In this document: one piece after another, positions 30,904 to 38,445 of the stretch
Layout of the letters: every line of letters begins with the position of its first letter
Numbering within the stretch: position 1 is the stretch's first letter
Origin: Scytalidium lignicola
Taxonomy: Eukaryota; Ascomycota; Leotiomycetes
Length of the DNA stretch: 38,445 nt
Direction of reading: 5' to 3'
Assembly (NCBI GenBank): GCA_002812745.2
Contig: NCSJ02000383.1
Span: 1-38,445 of the forward strand
Notes under the pieces: model-generated
What the model was told of the DNA's origin: nothing
What the model saw: only the letters and a program-made list of their open reading frames with translations
Database searches by the model: none
Position numbers and translations under genes: made by a program

Positions 30904-30911
30904 ATAAAATT

Positions 30912-31779
30912 TAAAATTTATAATTATAATTATAATTAGGAAAAACTATTATTATGATTTTATTATTTATAATCATAATCAAAATTGTAAACTAAATAAT
31001 CTTATCTATTTGATGTTATATAATTAAATCATATAAGTTTGTGATTTTCAGACTAATGCAGCTATCCTAACCTTGATTATATGATTCTTGTTATTTAAAA
31101 ACAACATTTAGTTTATCATTATATTTAAAAGCAGATTAATCTATATACTTCATAGAGTATGAGGCCTTGAAAATATCAAATAATTAAAGAGGCCAAGGAA
31201 GTAAATCAAGCTAAAACATAAGAAAGGAAACAACAATGTTATTATCAAGAATCATGGCTATAATATATATTCCTCCTGGAAAATCCCTTAAGAAAGGAAT
31301 TAAAGCTTACTCTTAACAGCATTAAGGAGTAACAAGCCCTTCATTACAGCAGAATACAAGCTTACTAGTCCTAAGAACTTAAGCTATTCCCTCTTATAAC
31401 TTATATACAACCAGACCAAGTAACATTAAACTCAAGAGGACATAGCTTATTATTAACCACATTAATAGTACAGGAAACTCTTTTCCTTTTCCCTCTGCTC
31501 AAGGCTTACAACTTTGAAAGAAATTTTAGTAAACTAATTCAACCTAAGATCTTTCAAACTAAAATCATCATGTATACTTATCAAACTCAGTTCAAACAAA
31601 CTTTAACAATCTTCTCTTAGTTTTCCCTCTTAAGCTTAACTCTTCTTCTGCCTTCAAAAGCTATTTAAGTCTAATTCTTAACATTTCTAGAATTTCCAGC
31701 CTCTTCAAGCAAACATGCCATTATATCTACAATTATAATATTAAGTGGCCAGCTATGAAAGTACACTAACATAACTACA
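30912..31779. repeat. AT-rich degraded repeat, right flank of the copia element
   Basis: The first few hundred bases are low-complexity A/T. From about 31,180 one plus-strand frame reads semi-coherently, with stops where Gln would fit and a segment Leu-Lys-Leu-Thr-Leu-Asn-Ser-Ile-Lys-Glu. That suggests a mutated ORF, but no family is recognisable. Confidence 0.4.
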
Positions 31780-32139
31780 GTTAAAGAGGCTAATCAAGCT
31801 TAAGCTTACTAGCAATATTACATAATCAAACAAGAGGCCTCTTTAAAACTAGTAGACCTTCTTTAGCCTCCAGCTATGAAGGTGCATAATGGAACTTATG
31901 ACCAGATTCCTAGTTACAAGCTTGAATCTCTGCTTATCAAATGGTCAGATACTGTAAAAGTTGTTGTTTTATTGTTAAAGACTCTTAATCTCATCCTTAG
32001 ATTTCCAAGTCCAAAGGTCAAATTTCCTTCTGCTAAATCTTCAAAGGCTAAGTATATAATCNTATTGTCAATATCTTCTAATTCTGAAGTATTTACTTCT
32101 TTTTCTTTTATATTCTCAAAATCAAATATTCTTGATTAA
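31780..32139 (+). pseudogene. Relic ORF of unknown family
   Basis: A plus-strand frame from about 31,780 to 32,139 reads through with three stops in its first half and is open from ATG 31,876 for 87 codons; one codon contains N (32,062). The open part begins Met-Lys-Val-His-Asn-Gly-Thr-Tyr-Asp-Gln. The word CCAGCTATGAA with a similar continuation occurs at 31,748 and again at 31,871, a partial direct repeat. It could be a retroelement or transposase fragment. Confidence 0.3.
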
Positions 32140-35100
32140 GTAAAATCTTTTAGTTTCTTAATGGTTAAGTAAGTATAAAATAGATTTTATTTTTAATTTA
32201 TATTATTATATATAAAAAAACATATTTAATATAAAATAGTATAATTCTAATATAATATAATTATACAATTTGTTATTGTGTAAAAAATAATTAAATCTTA
32301 AGTTAAGACAATTATTATAAAGTGATTATAATAGTGAGTCTTAGCTAGGATTTTTTGATGAAGAGGATAACTTGAGTAAATTAATAGTTCATCATGATAA
32401 TTAAGAGATATGTAAAATAGAAAGTAACAATGAGGAAGAATTTACATAAGTAGCTTAGTATTGTTATAGAAATGAAGAGTTAAAAGATTATATTGTATGT
32501 AATTTTAACTTTTTTATCCTCTTCTTTCTATCTTCTTTTATCTTTTTCCTTTTCTTTTTTTTTTATCTTAGAATTTTTTTAAAGACTAAATTGATTTAGT
32601 TAATTTAGAATATAATCTTTGTTGATCTTTTCTTCTTTTACTTAGTTATCTTTAGTATAATCTTTGTCTTTTTTATTATTTACAAGAATTTAATCATTTT
32701 AACTTATATTTTCAAAATCCGTTGAATATCTTATTTAACAATTATAACAACCTTATGCTTGTTCTTTAGAAGAGTATAATACAAAACTGCAGATTTATTT
32801 ATATAAAATNAAAAAAGTATTAGTATATTCAGAATAAGTATAATTCCTTTATAAACCTTAATGATATCCTTGATCTTACTTTGCTTATAAACAATTATAT
32901 TCTAAATGTATTATAATAGTATAACTTGATATTAAGAAGAAAGTGAGAACTTTTGCATAAACATGATTATAAAGCTTTAGAGGAATTTATAAATGTTATG
33001 ATATCACTTAAAAACCTTTGCTTTATTTAGCTTTATAAAGGGTAAGAGAATATATTTAACAAATACTAAAATGCTTGTTTGTATACTTATAAGAAAAGTA
33101 AGCTTAGACAGAAACTTATACAAACATGTGACATTAACAGTGTTTATAACTTTTCATTAAGTCTTGCAATGTATAAATAAGGGATAAGATAACTTGTTAA
33201 GTCATATTGAATAGCAAATTTAAAAAGTAATATATATGGAACTGTGGTTTTAATCTTATATATCAACGAAAAAAACTAATTATATATAAAATAAGTTTTA
33301 GTATAACAAATTCTTTAAATTTGTCTTAGGTAAATAATATTTACTTTGAAAATTAATATATATACTCTTTTTCCTTAGATGTATTCCTTGTACTTTAATG
33401 TTAGTGTTTTAATATTTAACTTCTTAATAGTTAAAGAGGAGTAGTTATAGATTGATAAAGNTTTTTTTTCTTATATTTGTTCAAAGTATTCCTTGATATA
33501 AATTGTAATAATTTAATTTTTCTTAGGAAAGGATAATAGTAGATAACTTAGTTTGAGGATACGAAAATGTTAGTCAAGATTAGGCTAATTATATTATTTG
33601 TTAATAGCTTCTTAGAATTAGTATACAACCTTAGTATTTCTTGTTATTATAGCAAAATATTAAAAATCAAATTATGAAGAATGATGAACTTGATTAATTT
33701 CAAGATTATTGACTTTTTTTTTTAACAGTAAAGATTTTAAGGAGAATATTATTTGTAAAAGTTAGGAAGACTTGTATATTAAATGAGAAAGTATATGGAC
33801 TTAAATTGTAAACTAAGCTTATTACTATAATTGAAAATACTAGGTTAATGTTGGGCAACAAGTTAATCCTTTAGATAGTTTTATCTTAAAGGAGAATATT
33901 AATAGTACAATTTACAAACTAGAAAGTTGTTCTTGGAAATTGTATTGTCTTTAAAGATATTAACATTATTGATTAGGTAATTGTCCAAAAAGCTATTTGT
34001 GGATGGACATATATTACTTAGGAATGTTATGTAATATAAGTATAATAACCTTTTTACTTAGTGTTAATTCTACTAAATACCAAGAGGGTTTTGTTTATAA
34101 CTAGTTTTATTTCAAAGGATACAAAGTAATTATTAATTTAGTAGTTAGAATATTTATAAATGAGAAATTAGAAATGCTTGTTCTTGATCTTGAATTTGTT
34201 GTTAATGTCTAACAAGATATATAGAAATCTGTGAAGAATTCGAAGGTTATTATAGTAATATATCTTCAAACCAAAAACCAAGTTTATTATAATCTTAAAA
34301 ATACATATTGGATTTTATATGATACATAAGAAGAATATTGAATCTTAGGTAAGTTATAAGAGTAAGTAATCATAAGCCTTTGTTATTCGATGGTAGACTT
34401 AGAATTACTAGGTAAAACTATATTTTAACTCTTTTATTATACTATTCTTAGTAATAATCTCTTTAGATTTCTTTATAGTTAAATTAACAAATTCTACCTT
34501 AACTTTGAATTTGTCTTAACTTGTATAAATCTAGGTTATACTCGTTAGGAAGAGACATAAGTAGTTATTATCTTCTTATGTACATTATAATATCTATTTA
34601 AGGTTAACCTTGTTTATTGATTATCCTTGTTGTGAAAAGGTTAATAGATTAAAAACGGTTAGCTTTATTAAGGCTTAAATATCAAAATGTTTATAAGTTG
34701 TATAAGTCTTAGCTGGTTTGATTTTATATTTGACTGAACAACTTAAACCTTNAAATTATTATATATAAATCTTATTCTTCAAGGAAACCTTTAGTTATTA
34801 TAATATTATTATNTATAATATAATATTATACAAAATAAAAAAAGATGTTTTTTTACATTTATAACAAGTTTTAACATAGCTTACAAGATATTGTAACTTG
34901 TTATAAACAATACAAGTTATCTTAGACTATGTAATTAGGTTATACTTTGTTTAGTTCAGAATAAACGTTTATAATCGTTTAGTTAAGGATAAGGATATTA
35001 AGGATAAACATGTCAAAGTAATTATTACAAGTTAATTGTTACTCTACTTTTAAACTCTAGTGAACATCTAAAAAGACTTATAATTACTTTGATTTATGAC

Positions 35101-38100
35101 TAATTATAAAATTAAAATATTTGACCCTTTCCAGTTAGTAAAGTATTTATTTAATCTTGTGCCTTTTCAAATATAAACTAAGTTTGGATTTAAAATCAGA
35201 AAATGATCTTATTAGGATAATATAATATATTAAGTATTATATCTTAAAATTATAATTGTCCTTTAAGATATACTCAGTGAATTAACAGTAAAGGAATGGA
35301 AAGTGGATTTTGTCAAGGTTATATTAATATTAAATTATATCTTGCCTTATTTAAATTATAATTGTTTCTTTTCTTATACCAAAATAATACAAAACATAAA
35401 CAATACCAGGCAAACATATTAATGCTGGATAACAGTATAAGTTGGACTTGATAATACCATGACCAAACTTGAAAACATTAAGTTTGGACTCTAGCAAATA
35501 TAAGATCTGACAAGGTGGTTTTGTCTGGACTTACCTGAATTTCTACTTATGTTCATAATTGAAGGTTATAGGAAAGTAAACTTAGATGTTGAGTAATTGT
35601 TACCTTTTACAATATATTTCAATTATTACTGGATTAGCTTGAAGTACAAAGAACTAAAACTTTTAATTAGCTTACTCTTAGACAATATTAATATAGAAGG
35701 ACAAGAAGAAAGACATTAATAACTTTTAATTTATCTTATGAATATTATAAGTATTAATTCTTTAAACAAGATTATGATAATAATCTAACTTCAAAGATAA
35801 TATAAGGCATTCAAGACATAAAAAAAAAAACTATTATAACAAGTAATAACAATTCTTTAATATTAATAAATAGTGATTTTATATTTTATTATCTTAATAA
35901 GTAATAAGTTAACTATGTTTTATAATAATAGTTAAAATGTTCTTATATATTAAATCTTGAAGAATTCAATGTAGATATTTAGATAATAATACTTAAACTT
36001 AAAAATTATGACAAATTTATACTAAATATATATAAACTTTAAAAAAGNAAAACTATTTATGATTTTATTATTATAATATAAAGTAATTCTTCTTTATTAA
36101 CTCAAAGGTTTAAGGTTTGTACATTATAATTAAGAACAAGATGTAATTTGAGAAGGTTGTAAATTTGCTTGACTTCTTCTTTGGCTAGGATAATAATAAG
36201 CAGAAATCTAGTTAGAAGTATTAACCTTATTAGGTAATCTTACTTCTTATATTGTATAATATATAAGAAAACACTTTTACAAAGAGTTCTAGATAATTAG
36301 GAAGAAGAGTATTAGCCTTAAAAGATTTGAAGTTTTATAAGAGTAAGGTTAACTATTATAGTTGAAGATGTTAACATGGATTTGAGGGAAGATACTAAAT
36401 GAATTAGATAAGTTGATGAAAAAGTTAAGTTAAAGATAATAACATTAATATTAGGAATAATCTTAACTTGTAAATCCTTGTTCATACAAAGTCATATAAT
36501 TTAATTTTACTTGTTAGATAAGAAAAATCAAGTAATTTAAAAAAAAAAAGGAAGAGAGAAAAAGGCTAAGTGATTTCCTTTGTTAAGCAGGTTAAATCAA
36601 GAGTATATTAAACAATACTAAAGTTTAATATTAGTAGATTAAAATAAATTATATGTTTATATTATTAAATAAATAGCAAAGTATAAATATATATTATTAT
36701 AATATAAATTATACAAATAAGTAATATTGTAAGTTAATATTAAAGAATGCAAAGGGTAAGGTTAAAAGTATTTGTTTATAAACGGTTAAGTTAATGTTAA
36801 TTATTGATTGTAGATAAGACAAGTGATTATGTTTATTAAACTGTCTTTTAGTAAATGTACTTTTTAAGTTATAAAATCAATATAGTTTAAAATAGTTTAT
36901 TTATACAAATTAAAGTCTTAACTTATAATGGCTTCTTTCTTCTAAGTCCTTATTTACTTAATGCTTTTTCACTTTATTAAATAATTTACAAAATTAAATC
37001 TGTTTAAGGTTTATTAAAAATTATAATTATCTCTTTTTAATATATAATCAAAAAATGTTACTTTTATTATTATTTATATTATTATTGTTATTATTAGTTT
37101 GTAATATACTAAGACTTTTATTACTTCTTATTATAATAGACCNTTTTTGCAAAGTTATCATAAGCTTTAAGGTTATCTTAACTTTACTTTTTAATTTTAC
37201 CTTCTAATAAGTATATTATAAATATTTAATTTACAAATAAAGTGAAGTTTTAATTATTATATATCTTAATTATTTAATAATACTTAAAGAGTATTATATA
37301 ACATGAATAAGGTCTTTATTATATTATTTTAACTAGATAATAATAAGCTTAGCCTTTAATATATAGCTTATATAATGCTTAACTGTCAAAAATAACAAAT
37401 TAAGAAGTATAATGAATAAAGTTAAATGACTGGAAGTTGTTACTTTGGATATTAATAACATTTGTACTTTTAACATCTTTGATGAGTATGTTTCTCAAGT
37501 AATTGTTATTATTAAGCATGTTAACAATTAGAATAATGTTTGGTAACTTGATGTAAGACTTATATTCAGAAGAAGTAAGAGATATCTGGAAATTACTAGA
37601 TTGAATTGATAAAGTTGTTAAAGCTAAAGTTAATTAGATTTACTAAGCTTATTTAGTTATATAACAAGACTCTTCATGNAAAAAAACATTTAATATATTG
37701 TAAATATTGTTTTTACTAGAAAGGGTAGTATAATCTTTTCTAAGGTTAGTGTTTGTACAGATTGAGGTATAGTTAATAGTAAAGATAGTTGTTATGAAGT
37801 TGACAAAAACTGTGAAGAGGGTTGAAAATTGTATATTAACAAGATTTCAAGGAGAAAAAATAAATAGTAAAAGTAGATTTAATATATTAGATTTAACACC
37901 TTAAGATTAAGTTAGATATTAATAATAAATAAGTAAAAGTAAGAGATAAAAACAAATATTTATACTTTAAGGACTAATCTTTAACGTCTAAAGAAGTTTA
38001 ATTTTATAATTTAGATTATCAATTATAATTAATATGACTTTAAATAATAAGAATCTTTAATAGAGAATTATTTGACATATGTTGATTTACTCTTATGTAT

Positions 38101-38300
38101 AATAATTAAAAAGTTATAATAAAATATTAAGAATTAATATTATTATCTTTTGATTCAAGGTTTAACANTTTTTATTAATATATTTTTGATTATTATAATA
38201 TAAGATTAAGAATAATCTTATATGTTAAGTGTAATTTTGAGTAATAGTAGTCTTAAATAAAGAGTTATCTGATATATGATAATCTATTTTTATATGTAAT
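32140..38300. repeat. Extended AT-rich block without readable genes
   Basis: Over 6 kb of strongly AT-dominated sequence has stop codons in all frames and many homopolymers; isolated N lie at 32,810, 33,461, 34,752, 34,813, 36,048, 37,143, 37,679 and 38,167. Local stretches such as 34,140-34,200 look mildly protein-like but are too short to assign. No tRNA, rRNA or telomeric repeat is seen. Best explained as old, heavily mutated repeats. Confidence 0.55.
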
Positions 38301-38445
38301 ATATAACATATATTGTATAACTTATTATTTAACCTTAATTAATTATAAGAGTTAATGTCTTTTTATTTTATTATATGATTATTAGTCTTAACAATAATAT
38401 AACATATATTGTATAACTTATTATTTAACCTTAGTTAATTATAAG
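38301..38445. repeat. Direct repeat with 96-bp period at window end
   Basis: The 49-bp unit starting ATATAACATATATTG and ending TTAATTATAAG at 38,301-38,349 recurs at 38,397-38,445 with one difference (AATTAATT versus AGTTAATT). The second copy runs to the window edge, so the array may continue. Confidence 0.8.

Noticed and set aside
34140..34320. Possible LINE (Tad-type) endonuclease fragment
   Set aside because: Only a short, low-complexity reading suggests it, with no catalytic motif that can be defended.
14802..38445. CRISPR array or other prokaryotic system in the repeat-rich part
   Set aside because: There are no regularly spaced identical repeats with unique spacers, and the genome is clearly fungal.
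30912..38445. Telomeric or mitochondrial DNA because of high AT
   Set aside because: No TTAGGG-type repeats and no mitochondrial gene or tRNA features are visible. The gradual link to RIP-mutated repeats explains the composition better.

Overview
The window comes from a filamentous ascomycete. The support is spliceosomal introns of 51-147 bp with GTAAGT-like donors, a Zn(II)2Cys6 regulator, a HET-domain gene, a fungal-type tubulin cofactor D, and AT-rich repeat blocks whose damage looks like repeat-induced point mutation (RIP: C:G to T:A, preferentially at CpA). I cannot name the species.

Layout. (1) 1-12,400 is a gene-rich, balanced-GC compartment. It opens with the tail of a DNA-transposon gene and then holds an acetamidase/formamidase (+), a four-exon short-chain dehydrogenase (-), tubulin-folding cofactor D (+, three exons), a JMJD5-like JmjC protein (+), a MITE with 37-bp perfect inverted repeats, and a Zn(II)2Cys6 transcription factor (+, two exons). 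These look like independent genes rather than a pathway cluster. (2) 12,430-19,540 is AT-rich and repeat-derived. It holds an aminoglycoside-phosphotransferase-like pseudogene cut by a Crypton-like element, a 2.4-kb tight-centred palindrome whose outer ends look like LTRs, and a long single-frame protein relic with about sixteen nonsense codons. (3) 19,540-25,100 is an island of more normal composition. It holds two unusual arrays of palindromic motifs, a 128-bp hairpin MITE, poorly resolved small ORFs, and a full-length HET gene spoiled by one CAA-to-TAA change. (4) 25,130-38,445 is again very AT-rich. It is invaded by one essentially full-length Ty1/copia retrotransposon (25,969-30,903, minus strand), which has 162-bp LTRs and a gag-pol frame broken only by substitutions. 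The remainder to the end is degraded repeat with little readable content.

Together the window looks like the edge between a gene compartment and a RIP-mutated repeat compartment. The most interesting items are the palindromic arrays at 19.69-20.31 kb, the large palindrome at 15.15-17.58 kb, the single-nonsense HET allele, and the single-frame relic at 18.24-19.54 kb. I did not find a clearly new multi-gene system. All family calls are from sequence recognition only; no searches were run.
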